Positions 1 to 7,777 of a stretch of 64,000 nucleotides of DNA are shown piece after piece. Under the pieces are notes generated by a model. That model worked only from the letters and a program-made list of their open reading frames with translations. It searched no databases and was not told where the DNA came from. The DNA lies in NCBI RefSeq assembly GCF_004310335.1, contig NZ_SIRS01000001.1, positions 1-64,000 of the forward strand, written 5' to 3'. Made by a program: the position numbers and the translations under genes. How positions within the stretch are numbered: position 1 is the first letter of the stretch; each line of letters opens with the position of its first letter. The DNA comes from Hyunsoonleella pacifica (GTDB lineage Bacteria; Bacteroidota; Bacteroidia; Flavobacteriales; Flavobacteriaceae).

Positions 1-872
1 GACCAACAAGTGATCCAAATGATCCATGTAGTCCAATCGGTATCAATACAACAGATTCAGATGGAGATGGTTTAACAGATTGTGAAGAAACTACAGGAAT
101 AGATGATCCGAGTACACCAGAGACCCCTACAGGTTTAAGTGATCCCGATAATCCTTGTGACCCAATCACAACTGGATGTGAAGCATCCATTAGAGTTATA
201 AAAATCGCAGATGTGAGGGGAACTTCTTTAGGAGACAGAATTGATTATACTATAGAAGTTGAAAATACAGGTGATTTTGATTTAACAGGTATTTCATTAA
301 CAGATACATTTATTGATGCAAATGGAAATTCTATAGAGTTAACAGAAGAACCAACATTTGTAGAGGCAAACCAAGGTAGTGAAGAAGGAACACTTCTTGT
401 TGGAGAGACTGCTATTTATCTTGCAAGCTTTATAATAAATCAAGAAGCTATTAATGCAGGAGGAGTTAGCAATAGTGTAGTCGCTACAGGTACCAATATC
501 AATGTAGGTACTGTATCAGACATTAGTGATGATGGTAATGATTTGGATGGGAACACGTCTGATGATCCAACATTTACAGAATTAGGTTGTTTACTTGTTT
601 TTAATGAGTTCTCTCCTAATGGAGATGGTGTTAATGATACTCTAATTATTAATTGTATTTCAAACTTTCCTAACAATAAATTAGAAGTTTATAATAGGTG
701 GGGAAATGTAGTTTATGAGAAACAAGGTTATAACAATGATTGGGATGGAACCTCTAATGGGAGAGCAACAATAAATGCCAACGAGAAATTACCGCCTGGT
801 ACATATTATTATATTCTAGACTATGGAGATGGTTCTGAACCTAAAGTTGGATGGTTATATATAAATAGATAA
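1..872 (+). CDS. Secreted surface protein with type B T9SS sorting domain (5' partial)
   Basis: The frame is open from the left edge, so the start lies outside the window and only the C-terminal ~290 residues are visible. The first part is rich in Asp, Pro and Cys and carries a thrombospondin-type-3-like calcium motif (DSDGDGLTD, about bases 57-83). A DUF11-like beta-sandwich follows (IEVENTGDFDLTGISLTDTF, about bases 249-308). The last ~90 residues are a gliding-motility-associated C-terminal domain, with FNEFSPNGDGVNDTL, a VYNRWGNVVYE strand and a final GWLYINR. Such domains direct proteins through the type IX secretion system to the cell surface, as in SprB-like adhesins. The next gene, 29 bases on, is SprF/PorP-like, and SprF-type partners are needed by type B substrates, so the pair probably works together. 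An adhesin role is inferred. Confidence 0.85.
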   Translation, partial: PTSDPNDPCSPIGINTTDSDGDGLTDCEETTGIDDPSTPETPTGLSDPDNPCDPITTGCEASIRVIKIADVRGTSLGDRIDYTIEVENTGDFDLTGISLTDTFIDANGNSIELTEEPTFVEANQGSEEGTLLVGETAIYLASFIINQEAINAGGVSNSVVATGTNINVGTVSDISDDGNDLDGNTSDDPTFTELGCLLVFNEFSPNGDGVNDTLIINCISNFPNNKLEVYNRWGNVVYEKQGYNNDWDGTSNGRATINANEKLPPGTYYYILDYGDGSEPKVGWLYINR

Positions 873-901
873 TAAAAGTAAATCACTAAAAAATTAAAGA
901 A

Positions 902-1834
902 ATGATACATACATCATCATATATAAAAAGTTTGATTTTAGTAGTGTTTACTGCACTATTAAGTTTTACAACAGAAGCTCAACAGGATCCACAGTATACT
1001 CAATATATGTATAATACAATGAGTGTAAATGCAGCCTATGCAGGTCAAAGAGATGTTTTAAGTGCCGCTGCATTATACAGAACTCAATGGGTGGGTATTG
1101 ATGGAGCACCAAAAACAATAACATTCGGTATTCACTCACCTTTAAAAAATGAAAGGTTAGGATTAGGATTAAATATTGTTAGTGATCAATTAGGGCCAGC
1201 AGAAGAAACTAGCATAGATGCTAATTTCTCTTATACCATACCAGTTAATGAAACGGGAGATTTAGAATTATCGTTTGGTGTTAAGGGAGGTTTACATATT
1301 TTAGATACTGATTGGAGCAAGGGTTTGTTCCAGAACCCAGACAGATTATTTAATGAGAATATTAATTTAATATCACCAACATTAGGTGCAGCAATGTATT
1401 TACATTCAAATAAATGGTACATAGGTTTATCTGTGCCTAATATATTAAATACAGAACATTATGATGATTTTCAAGAGTCTATAGCCACAGAACGACTTCA
1501 TTATTTTTTAATAGGAGGTTATGTTTTTGATTTGAGTGAGCGTACTAAACTAAAGCCAGCATTTTTGGTAAAAGGAGTTTCTGGAGCACCATTGATAGCT
1601 GATTTATCTGCAAACGCACTTTTTAATGATAAGTTTACTCTAGGAGTGGCATACAGATGGGATGATTCCTTTAGTGGTCTTGTGGGGTTTCAACTAAGTA
1701 ACAGTTTGTTTGTAGGGTATGCCTATGATGCGACTACTACAGCTTTAAATAATTATAATAGCGGAACACACGAAGTTATGTTAAGGTTTGAATTACAACA
1801 AATAGGTAAAATTTTATCACCAAGATTCTTCTAA
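902..1834 (+). CDS. PorP/SprF family type IX secretion outer-membrane protein
   Basis: A 310-residue predicted outer-membrane beta-barrel with an N-terminal signal peptide ending near EAQ|QDPQ. The family signature at the start of the mature protein is clear: QDPQYTQYMYNTMSVNAAYAG followed by SAAALYRTQWVGIDGAPKT. Family members are SprF of Flavobacterium johnsoniae, which assists secretion of one type B adhesin, and PorP of Porphyromonas. Many copies occur per flavobacterial genome, usually just downstream of the dedicated large adhesin, which is the layout here. The gene lies 12 bases before the OmpA/PorE-like gene, so the three probably form one operon. It is probably an SprF paralogue rather than the core PorP. 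Confidence 0.9.
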   Translation: MIHTSSYIKSLILVVFTALLSFTTEAQQDPQYTQYMYNTMSVNAAYAGQRDVLSAAALYRTQWVGIDGAPKTITFGIHSPLKNERLGLGLNIVSDQLGPAEETSIDANFSYTIPVNETGDLELSFGVKGGLHILDTDWSKGLFQNPDRLFNENINLISPTLGAAMYLHSNKWYIGLSVPNILNTEHYDDFQESIATERLHYFLIGGYVFDLSERTKLKPAFLVKGVSGAPLIADLSANALFNDKFTLGVAYRWDDSFSGLVGFQLSNSLFVGYAYDATTTALNNYNSGTHEVMLRFELQQIGKILSPRFF

Positions 1835-1846
1835 TAAGTTACTGAT

Positions 1847-3748
1847 ATGAAAAAAAGAATATATATACTTTCTGTTTTAACGGTTTTTATGTTTGGGGTT
1901 TTAAATGCTCAAAAAGGTAAAGTTTCAACTGCAGTTAAGAAGTACGATAAGCTTTCTTATGTTGATTCTAGAGCTATCCTATTAGAATTAGCTAATAAAG
2001 AAGATGCCTCATTTGAGGTTGTGGAAAAACTAGCAAATGCATTTTATTTTAATTCAGAAATGGAAGATGCCTCTAAATGGTACGCTAAACTTATTGAAAT
2101 AAGTTCCAATACCTATCCTGAAAACTATTTTAGGTATGCTCAAACTTTGAAAGCACTAGGTAAATATAAAGAAGCGGATGATGTTTTTAGAACTTTTGCT
2201 ACATTAAGACCTGATGACTCTAGGGGAATAGAGTTTTTAAACAACACAAATTATCTCGATGCGATTGAAACAATGTCTCAAGATTATATTTTAGAGAATT
2301 TAGATATTAATACTTCTTTTTCTGATTTTGGAGCCTCTTTGAATGATGGTAATTTGGTTTTTGCCTCATCCAGAGATCAAGATGAGAAAATATACAATTG
2401 GAATGCACAACCATTTTTAGATATATTTGAGTTGGATGTAGAAGGGAATATTCAGGAAATAAAAGGAGATATTAACACAAAGTATCATGAATCCTCAACT
2501 GCGTATACCAAAGATGGTAATACAGTTTATTTCACTAGAAATAACTTTTTCAACGGGAAATTTAAAAAGAATAGTGAAAACACTCATGCATTAAAAATTT
2601 ATAAAGCCACTTTAATTGATGGTATGTGGACAAATGTAAAATCTCTACCGTTTAATGACGATGAATATAGTGTGGCTCATCCAACCTTAAGTGTTGATGA
2701 GAAAAAGTTATATTTTGCTTCTGACATGCCAGGAACAAATGGAATGTCTGATATTTTTGTAGTAGATATAAATGAAGATGGTACCTATGGAGATCCGCTT
2801 AATTTAGGTTCAAAAATTAATACAGAAGGAAGAGAAAACTTTCCTTTTGTTAGTGATAAAGGGGTATTGTATTTTTCATCTGATGGACATTTAGGGTTAG
2901 GAGGATTAGATGTTTTTAGCATTGAAGTTAATGATCTTAAAACTGGTGTCTTAAAAAATGTTGGAAAGCCTATTAATAGTCCAAAAGATGACTTTGCTTA
3001 TATTATAAATGAGACTACTCGCAAAGGTTATATTTCTTCGAATAGAAAAGGAGGTAAAGGAGATGATGATATCTATAGTTTTGAAATTCCAGATTGTAAA
3101 TACGATATAACAGGTATTGTTGTAAATAAAAAAACAAGTGAAATTTTAGTAAATGCTGATATCGTACTAAAAGATGAGAATAATAATATTTTAGAATCAG
3201 TAAAGAGTGATAATTCTGGTAAGTTTGAGTTTAACTTAAGCTGTAAAGAACAAACATATATAATTGAAGCTCAGAAAGAAAAATTTGAAGATGATTTTAC
3301 TGATTTTACAGTAAAAACAGGTAATAGTGGAGAAAATTTAAAACTAGCTTTAGAACCTAGTGCAGCAAAAATAGGTACAGATTTAGCTTTATTATTAAAT
3401 TTAAATCCTATTTATTTTGATTATGACAAATCATTTATTCGCCCTGATGCTGAAATAGAGTTAGCTAAAGTTATTAAATATATGAAGGAGTACCCAAGTG
3501 TAAAAATTGATGTAAGATCTCATACAGATTCTCGAGGTAGGGATGCATATAACATGTCATTATCGCAACGTAGAAATAAATCTACTAGAGAATATATCAT
3601 AAATGAAGGTGGTATCTCTGCAGATAGAATTTCAGGAAGGGGGTATGGGGAAACACGATTAACAAACCGTTGTTCCAATGGTGTAAAATGTTCTAAAACA
3701 GAACATCAAGCAAATAGAAGAAGTGAATTTATAGTAGTAGAAAATTAA
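1847..3748 (+). CDS. PorE-like protein: TPR, PD40 propeller, carboxypeptidase-regulatory and OmpA domains
   Basis: A 633-residue periplasmic or envelope protein with a signal peptide (MKKRIYILSVLTVFMFGVLNAQ) and no lipobox. Domains in order are TPR-like helices (about residues 30-120), a PD40/WD40-like propeller (about 160-400, with repeated YFASD and LYFSSDG blades), a carboxypeptidase-regulatory-like beta-sandwich (about 420-500) and an OmpA-like peptidoglycan-binding domain (about 515-630, IYFDYDKSFIRPDAEIEL and RSHTDSRGRDAYNMSLSQRR). This is the domain order of the T9SS protein PorE of Porphyromonas, thought to anchor the machine to peptidoglycan. As the third gene of the cassette it may tether the SprF-like barrel and its substrate. 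It ends 21 bases before a terminator hairpin. Confidence 0.88.
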   Translation: MKKRIYILSVLTVFMFGVLNAQKGKVSTAVKKYDKLSYVDSRAILLELANKEDASFEVVEKLANAFYFNSEMEDASKWYAKLIEISSNTYPENYFRYAQTLKALGKYKEADDVFRTFATLRPDDSRGIEFLNNTNYLDAIETMSQDYILENLDINTSFSDFGASLNDGNLVFASSRDQDEKIYNWNAQPFLDIFELDVEGNIQEIKGDINTKYHESSTAYTKDGNTVYFTRNNFFNGKFKKNSENTHALKIYKATLIDGMWTNVKSLPFNDDEYSVAHPTLSVDEKKLYFASDMPGTNGMSDIFVVDINEDGTYGDPLNLGSKINTEGRENFPFVSDKGVLYFSSDGHLGLGGLDVFSIEVNDLKTGVLKNVGKPINSPKDDFAYIINETTRKGYISSNRKGGKGDDDIYSFEIPDCKYDITGIVVNKKTSEILVNADIVLKDENNNILESVKSDNSGKFEFNLSCKEQTYIIEAQKEKFEDDFTDFTVKTGNSGENLKLALEPSAAKIGTDLALLLNLNPIYFDYDKSFIRPDAEIELAKVIKYMKEYPSVKIDVRSHTDSRGRDAYNMSLSQRRNKSTREYIINEGGISADRISGRGYGETRLTNRCSNGVKCSKTEHQANRRSEFIVVEN

Positions 3749-3768
3749 ATAACCATCAACATTAAAGA

Positions 3769-3797
3769 GCATCTAAATTTATTTAGGTGCTTTTTTT
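3769..3797 (+). terminator. Rho-independent terminator after the adhesin-SprF-OmpA cassette
   Basis: Inverted repeat GCATCTAAAT / ATTTAGGTGC (one G-T wobble) at 3769-3778 and 3781-3790, followed at once by seven T residues. It separates the surface cassette from idi. It also argues against the longer idi reading frame, which would start inside it. Confidence 0.75.
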
Positions 3798-3834
3798 ATT
3801 TAGTAAAACGAACAAAGCAAATAGTTTTTGTTCG

Positions 3835-3842
3835 TATTTTTG
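3835..3842 (+). promoter_or_regulatory. Candidate -7 box (TAnnTTTG) for idi
   Basis: TATTTTTG matches the Bacteroidota -7 consensus exactly and lies 8 bases before the chosen idi ATG at 3850, so the mRNA would be leaderless or nearly so. No TTTG or TTG is seen at the usual ~19-base upstream spacing, so support is partial. Confidence 0.4.
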
Positions 3843-3849
3843 CTACACT

Positions 3850-4374
3850 ATGAAAGAAGAAAAGGTAATTCTTGTTAACGAACAAGATGAACAGATAGGA
3901 TTAATGCCTAAGATGGAGGCTCATGAAAAGGCACTTTTACATCGCGCATTCTCAGTTTTTATTTTTAATGATAGCAACCAGTTAATGCTTCAACAAAGAG
4001 CATTAGATAAATATCATTCTCCAGGATTATGGACTAATACATGTTGTAGTCATCAACGAGATGGAGAAACAAATATCGAGGCTGGCAAACGCAGACTTCA
4101 AGAAGAAATGGGGTTTGTTGTGGATTTAAAAGAATCTATTTCATTCATCTATAAAGCTCCTTTTGACAATGGATTAACTGAGCATGAGTACGATCATGTT
4201 TTATTAGGTAAATATAGTGGAGTACCAAAGATAAATCCTGAAGAAGTAGCTAGTTGGAAATGGATGCCTTTAGAAGAAATTAAATCAGATATTTCTTTAC
4301 ATCCAGAACTATACACCGCTTGGTTTAAAGTGATTTTTGATAAATTCTACCAGCATATAAATATAAATTTATGA
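3850..4374 (+). CDS. idi: Isopentenyl-diphosphate delta-isomerase, type I
   Basis: A Nudix-fold enzyme that interconverts IPP and DMAPP in isoprenoid synthesis in the cytosol. It has 174 residues from ATG 3850, close to E. coli Idi. The catalytic Cys segment TNTCCSHQRDGE, the Nudix helix AGKRRLQEEMGF and the metal/catalytic segment EHEYDHV are all present. An in-frame start at 3787 would add 21 residues with no homology feel (MLFLFSKTNKANSF...) and would begin inside the terminator of the preceding operon, so 3850 is preferred. The last four bases overlap the next gene's start (ATGA), indicating translational coupling. Confidence 0.93.
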   Translation: MKEEKVILVNEQDEQIGLMPKMEAHEKALLHRAFSVFIFNDSNQLMLQQRALDKYHSPGLWTNTCCSHQRDGETNIEAGKRRLQEEMGFVVDLKESISFIYKAPFDNGLTEHEYDHVLLGKYSGVPKINPEEVASWKWMPLEEIKSDISLHPELYTAWFKVIFDKFYQHININL

Positions 4375-4781
4375 AAGTAACCGTTAGTAGAAAAGCGCAT
4401 TTTAATGCAGCACATAGGCTTTATAGAAAAGATTGGAGTTTTGAAAAAAATGATGCCGTTTTTGGAAAATGTAATAACCCTAATTTTCACGGACATAACT
4501 ATGAACTCATTGCAAGTGTAACAGGTGATATAGATAAAGAAACAGGCTATGTGATTGATATGAAGGTGCTAAAAGGTATTATAAAGACTGAAGTAGAAGA
4601 CGCTTTTGATCATAAAAATCTCAATTTAGAAGTACCAGAGTTTAAAGACTTAAATCCAACTGCTGAAAATATAGCAGTGGTTATTTATGATAAAATGAAG
4701 GCTAAATTAGATAGTAAGTTAGATTTAGAAATAACCTTGTACGAAACACCACGAAATTTTGTAACCTATTCAGGAAACTAA
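4371..4781 (+). CDS. 6-pyruvoyl-tetrahydropterin synthase / 6-carboxytetrahydropterin synthase family
   Basis: A 136-residue T-fold enzyme acting on dihydroneopterin triphosphate. Predicted zinc ligands are His15 (FNAAHRL), His40 and His42 (NFHGHNYE), with catalytic Cys34 in GKCNNPNFHGHNY and the later PTAENIA and ETPRNF segments. The Cys-x5-His-x-His spacing matches the animal PTPS pattern rather than the Cys-x3-His-x-His of E. coli QueD, so its product could be 6-pyruvoyl-tetrahydropterin rather than the queuosine precursor. No other queuosine or pterin gene is visible nearby. It is translationally coupled to idi by a 4-base overlap. Confidence 0.85.
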   Translation: MKVTVSRKAHFNAAHRLYRKDWSFEKNDAVFGKCNNPNFHGHNYELIASVTGDIDKETGYVIDMKVLKGIIKTEVEDAFDHKNLNLEVPEFKDLNPTAENIAVVIYDKMKAKLDSKLDLEITLYETPRNFVTYSGN

Positions 4782-4927
4782 ACATAACAAAGAAAACTTA
4801 GAGAAATAAAAGTAAAAGAGTTCCACAATAATTAGTTTACTATAATACTATCGCATAAAATTCATTCTAAAAATTCGATATTATTAGAAGTATATGTTTA
4901 GTTTTACAATTAATAAAAATAATAATT

Positions 4928-5194
4928 ATGGCAAATGTAAGAGATCTTAAAAAGGATATTAATTACGTATTAGGAGATATTATAGAAGCAGTCTATATAT
5001 GGGAGTATCAAAATACTGATAAGGAAACGAAAAAGAGTGAAGCTATTATAGATGAAGCTATTGAAACCTTTGACGAGTTAATTACAAAAGTAAATGATAG
5101 AAGTGTTGAAAATAAGAAAGCACATTTTAAAGCTATTAATGAAGAGTTAGAAAATAGAGGTAAATCTCTAATAGAAAAAATAAATAACCTATAG
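4928..5194 (+). CDS. Small charged helical protein of unknown function
   Basis: An 88-residue acidic/basic protein predicted to be nearly all alpha-helix (MANVRDLKKDINYVLGDIIE start, EELENRGKSLIEKIN end). It has no signal peptide or membrane segment. I recognise it only as the kind of small protein commonly seen in flavobacterial genomes and assign no function. It stands alone: 146 AT-rich bases precede it, with a near-consensus -7 sequence TATGTTTA at 4893-4900, and a strong terminator follows. Its clean isolation with a terminator supports it being a real gene. Confidence 0.7.
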   Translation: MANVRDLKKDINYVLGDIIEAVYIWEYQNTDKETKKSEAIIDEAIETFDELITKVNDRSVENKKAHFKAINEELENRGKSLIEKINNL

Positions 5195-5217
5195 CATAGA
5201 TTATTTATCTATACGAT

Positions 5218-5254
5218 AAAAAAAGCTTTAAAACTTAGTTTTAAGGCTTTTTTT
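5218..5254. terminator. Bidirectional terminator between convergent genes
   Basis: A 12-base inverted repeat with one wobble (5223-5234 AAGCTTTAAAAC, 5238-5249 GTTTTAAGGCTT), flanked by A residues on the left and T residues on the right, so it can terminate both strands. On the minus strand it contains the stop codon of the DUF4369 gene. Confidence 0.85.
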
Positions 5255-5954
5255 GTTCAGCAGCACTTTTCTTTCGTTCCTCTATAAACTCATGTAGTTT
5301 TTTACCGTACTTGGAATCTTGAATTTTTGGAGTTAATGATTTATTAATGGTATCCAATAGATTTATATTGGCATCGTAAATCTCAGCCAGTGCTAAGTAA
5401 GGTGAAACTTCACTATCACTATGTTTTAGAGCAAAATTTACTGTTTGAAGATATTTACTTTTTAGAAGGCTAATTTGTTTTTCTTCAACAGCATTTATAA
5501 TTGCAGTATCACCAGTTTTTCTTGCTTCAAAGTTTTCTTTTATTAAATCTAAATTTCTATTATTTAAGCGAGACATTAACTTTTGATAGTCTTCAAGAAT
5601 TTTTTGATGTTCAGAACCTTCAATACTGGCATCTGTTACAAATCTTTTTAAAGTAGTATTAATTTCTATAACTCCTTTATCAGCAAAAAAGTTAATCCTC
5701 TCATCTTCCTTAGAGTTTTTGTCAAGATGTAAAAAGAATAAATCTGGCTCATCTAAATTAGCATACAATTCAAACTCTGAATTACCATTTACAACAATTG
5801 AATCTTCAGTAATCAAAATGGTGTCCATTACACGTTTTAGATATACAGTTCCCTTTTTTAAACCCTTAATATTAGCTTTTACTACTAAATCCTTAGGAGT
5901 TTTAGAGCAAGCAAGAATTGATATAATGAGTAATAAAATGCTATATTTTTTCAT
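5241..5954 (-). CDS. DUF4369 domain lipoprotein
   Basis: From the ATG at 5954 the protein has 237 residues and starts MKKYSILLLIISILACSKTP, a lipoprotein signal with a LAC lipobox. Residues ~25-110 resemble DUF4369 (VVKANIKGLKKGTVYLKR followed by DSIVVNGNSEFEL), a beta-sandwich often found before thioredoxin-like domains in Bacteroidota. Here the rest is helical and no thioredoxin CxxC motif is present. In-frame ATGs lie at 5960 and 5981, but they would put extra residues in front of a normal signal peptide. The function is unknown; it is likely attached to the periplasmic side of a membrane. Confidence 0.78.
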   Translation of the reverse strand: MKKYSILLLIISILACSKTPKDLVVKANIKGLKKGTVYLKRVMDTILITEDSIVVNGNSEFELYANLDEPDLFFLHLDKNSKEDERINFFADKGVIEINTTLKRFVTDASIEGSEHQKILEDYQKLMSRLNNRNLDLIKENFEARKTGDTAIINAVEEKQISLLKSKYLQTVNFALKHSDSEVSPYLALAEIYDANINLLDTINKSLTPKIQDSKYGKKLHEFIEERKKSAAEQKKP

Positions 5955-6007
5955 ATACATAAAGTGTAATTTGGTGCGCAAATATCTTAATAATTATTAA
6001 AAATATA

Positions 6008-7312
6008 CTAACCACCGGTTGCAATTTTCATAAGTTCGGCACAAAGCATTGCACCATAGGTTCCAACGACATAACCAAAAACAGCAAGTAACACACCAAC
6101 TGTTGCCAGAGATGGGTGGAACGCAGCTGCCACCACAGGAGCAGATGCAGCACCTCCAATATTGGCTTTACTTCCAACAGCTAAGAAAAAATATGGGGCC
6201 TTTATAATTTTAGCAACTAAAAATAATAGTCCAACGTGAATTGCCATCCAAACAAGACCAACAAAAATTAATCCTGGGTTTTCTATAATTTTGGTTAAAT
6301 CCATTTTCATTCCAATGCTCGCAACTAGAATGTATATAAAAACACTACCTATTTTACTAGCACCAGCACCTTCATAGGTTTTAAACTTAGTGAATGATAA
6401 TAAAATTCCAAGGAGTGTTGCAATGGTAATCATCCAAAAAAATTGTGAACCAAAAGAAGACATGGCTGAGGACTTATCTCTAATAGCTTCAAAGTTATTA
6501 GTTAAGAATTCAGAAATATTATTTGCACTAAAATGTGCAATACCAACAATAGTAAATGCAATACCAAGAATAACCATTAAATCACTTAAAGAAGGGTTTC
6601 TTGAGATTTTAGAAGCATAAGTTGATACACGTTCTTTTAAAATTTCAATAGCACTATTATCAGCTTTAAGCCATTTATCAATTTTTTCAGATTTTCCAAT
6701 GCCTAATAAAAGTATGGCCATCCATATATTAGCAACAACAATATCAACAATTACCATACCCGCATAGTTATCTGTGTTAAATTCATAAATCTCTAACATA
6801 GCAGCTTGATTAGCGCCACCACCAATCCAACTACCAGCTAATGTTGCTAAACCTCTCCATACAGCATCAGGTCCTGCACCACCAACTGTTTCTGGAGATA
6901 TTATGGATATTAATAAAATGGCAATAGGACCTCCTATAATTACTCCTACAGTTCCAGTTAAAAACATAATTAATGCTTTAGGACCAAGGTTATATATGGC
7001 TTTTAAGTCTATACTCAATGTCATTAGTACTAGCGCTGCAGGAAGTAAAAATCTACTAGCTATATAGTAAACTTGAGATTTATGTTTAATAACTTCTCCA
7101 GCAGCATTTGTTGAAGTCCACTCGGGAGCTATAACACCTAAGGTGGTCAATGCTCCTGGTAGCATGTATGCCATAAGAAGAGCAGGAATATATTTGTAAA
7201 ACTTTTTCCAAAATGAATTTGAGCTGGAAGAGGTGTAGAACACAAACCCTAATGCTAACATGAGTAACCCAAAAACTATAGTGTCTTGAGTAAATATTGG
7301 TAGGTTTTCCAT
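6008..7312 (-). CDS. DUF819 family integral membrane protein
   Basis: A ~434-residue polytopic membrane protein of the DUF819 family, with about ten hydrophobic segments rich in Gly and Ala. Family-like motifs are LAGSWIGGGANQAAMLE in the middle and GSKANIGGAASAPVVAAAF near the end. DUF819 proteins are predicted transporters with an internal duplication, and their substrate is unknown. The ATG at 7312 (MENLPIFTQDTIVFG) is chosen over one at 7399, which would add 29 residues encoded by a region containing a 10-base inverted repeat. It shows no tight operon partner. Confidence 0.88.
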   Translation of the reverse strand: MENLPIFTQDTIVFGLLMLALGFVFYTSSSSNSFWKKFYKYIPALLMAYMLPGALTTLGVIAPEWTSTNAAGEVIKHKSQVYYIASRFLLPAALVLMTLSIDLKAIYNLGPKALIMFLTGTVGVIIGGPIAILLISIISPETVGGAGPDAVWRGLATLAGSWIGGGANQAAMLEIYEFNTDNYAGMVIVDIVVANIWMAILLLGIGKSEKIDKWLKADNSAIEILKERVSTYASKISRNPSLSDLMVILGIAFTIVGIAHFSANNISEFLTNNFEAIRDKSSAMSSFGSQFFWMITIATLLGILLSFTKFKTYEGAGASKIGSVFIYILVASIGMKMDLTKIIENPGLIFVGLVWMAIHVGLLFLVAKIIKAPYFFLAVGSKANIGGAASAPVVAAAFHPSLATVGVLLAVFGYVVGTYGAMLCAELMKIATGG

Positions 7313-7367
7313 AAAAAAATAAAAAAACCTAAGATAAATAAAATATGAAAGCAAAACTTTGGCATAG

Positions 7368-7391
7368 TAATTGTTTTGTATAAAACAATTA
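7368..7391. repeat. Perfect inverted repeat upstream of the DUF819 gene
   Basis: TAATTGTTTT, a 4-base spacer, then AAAACAATTA: a perfect 10-base dyad 56 bases upstream of the DUF819 start codon. It has no T-tract, so it is not a typical terminator. Position and symmetry suit an operator for a dimeric regulator, but the protein that would bind it is unknown. Confidence 0.45.
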
Positions 7392-7470
7392 CACTTCAAA
7401 TATTAGTTTATTGAGTGGTTACTTTAAACTTTAGAATTGTAATATCATATTTTGGTTGGTTAGTTAGAAA

Positions 7471-7500
7471 AAAGGCACCCATTTTTAGGTGCTTTTTTTA
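7471..7500. terminator. Hairpin with T-tracts on both strands
   Basis: GCACC (7475-7479) and GGTGC (7488-7492) form a short GC-rich stem flanked by a run of A on the left and seven T on the right, so it can terminate either strand. It is the first terminator-like site reached by minus-strand transcription after alkB, about 240 bases beyond its stop. No gene on the + strand ends here. Confidence 0.6.
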
Positions 7501-7521
7501 TATCTTGAAAAACAAATCAAT

Positions 7522-7603
7522 GCATTTCATCGATAAATAACTTCTTATCGACGAAATGTGTTAAAAAAATATGTATTTCATCGATTTTTTATGTTTTTTA
7601 TCG
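7522..7603. promoter_or_regulatory. Array of ATTTCATCGAT / TTATCG motifs upstream of a small transcript
   Basis: ATTTCATCGAT occurs twice in direct orientation (7524-7534 and 7575-7585). The first copy also forms an imperfect inverted repeat with TTATCGACGAAATGT at 7545-7559, and a further TTATCG lies at about 7598-7603. The block ends just before the predicted promoter at 7605-7631, the usual place for activator sites. No regulator gene is nearby and the binding protein is not known. Confidence 0.5.
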
Positions 7604-7604
7604 T

Positions 7605-7631
7605 TTTGATTCAATTAGGTTTTTATATTTG
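7605..7631 (+). promoter_or_regulatory. Bacteroidota-type promoter for the candidate small RNA
   Basis: TTTG at 7605-7608 and an exact -7 box TATATTTG at 7624-7631. The 15-base spacing is shorter than the usual 17-23. The predicted start of transcription is about 7636-7640. There is no protein-coding gene downstream on this strand before a terminator at 7748. Confidence 0.5.
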
Positions 7632-7636
7632 AAATG

Positions 7637-7777
7637 TACTAAATAACATACTTTTTAGTTCAATGGATTAATTAATTAATATTTGCATTATGTTGTTGAT
7701 GTGGAGACCCCAAATCTAGCACATAATATAAAAGCAAATTAAGAAAGAACCGGGTTTGAGGGAACTCGGTTTTTTTG
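7637..7777 (+). ncRNA. Candidate structured small RNA of about 140 nt
   Basis: This span lies between a -7 box and a strong + strand terminator and has no useful open frame (ATG GAT TAA; ATG TTG TTG ATG TGG then a stop six codons later). It can fold into nested stems: TTAA 7676-7679 with TTAA 7739-7742, TTTGC 7682-7686 with GCAAA 7734-7738, and ATTATGT 7687-7693 with ACATAAT 7721-7727, with a GC-rich apical part (GTGGAGACCCC). Its 3' end is antisense to the last codons of the convergent alkB gene. I cannot assign it to a known RNA family; a 6S-like or antisense regulatory RNA is possible but unproven. Confidence 0.45.

Noticed and set aside
3787-3849. Longer idi reading frame starting at 3787
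   Set aside because: It begins inside the terminator of the preceding operon and adds residues unlike Idi; the -7 box at 3835 lies inside it.
7313-7399. 29-residue N-terminal extension of the DUF819 protein
   Set aside because: The DNA holds a perfect operator-like dyad and AT-rich leader; the protein begins naturally at MENLPIF.
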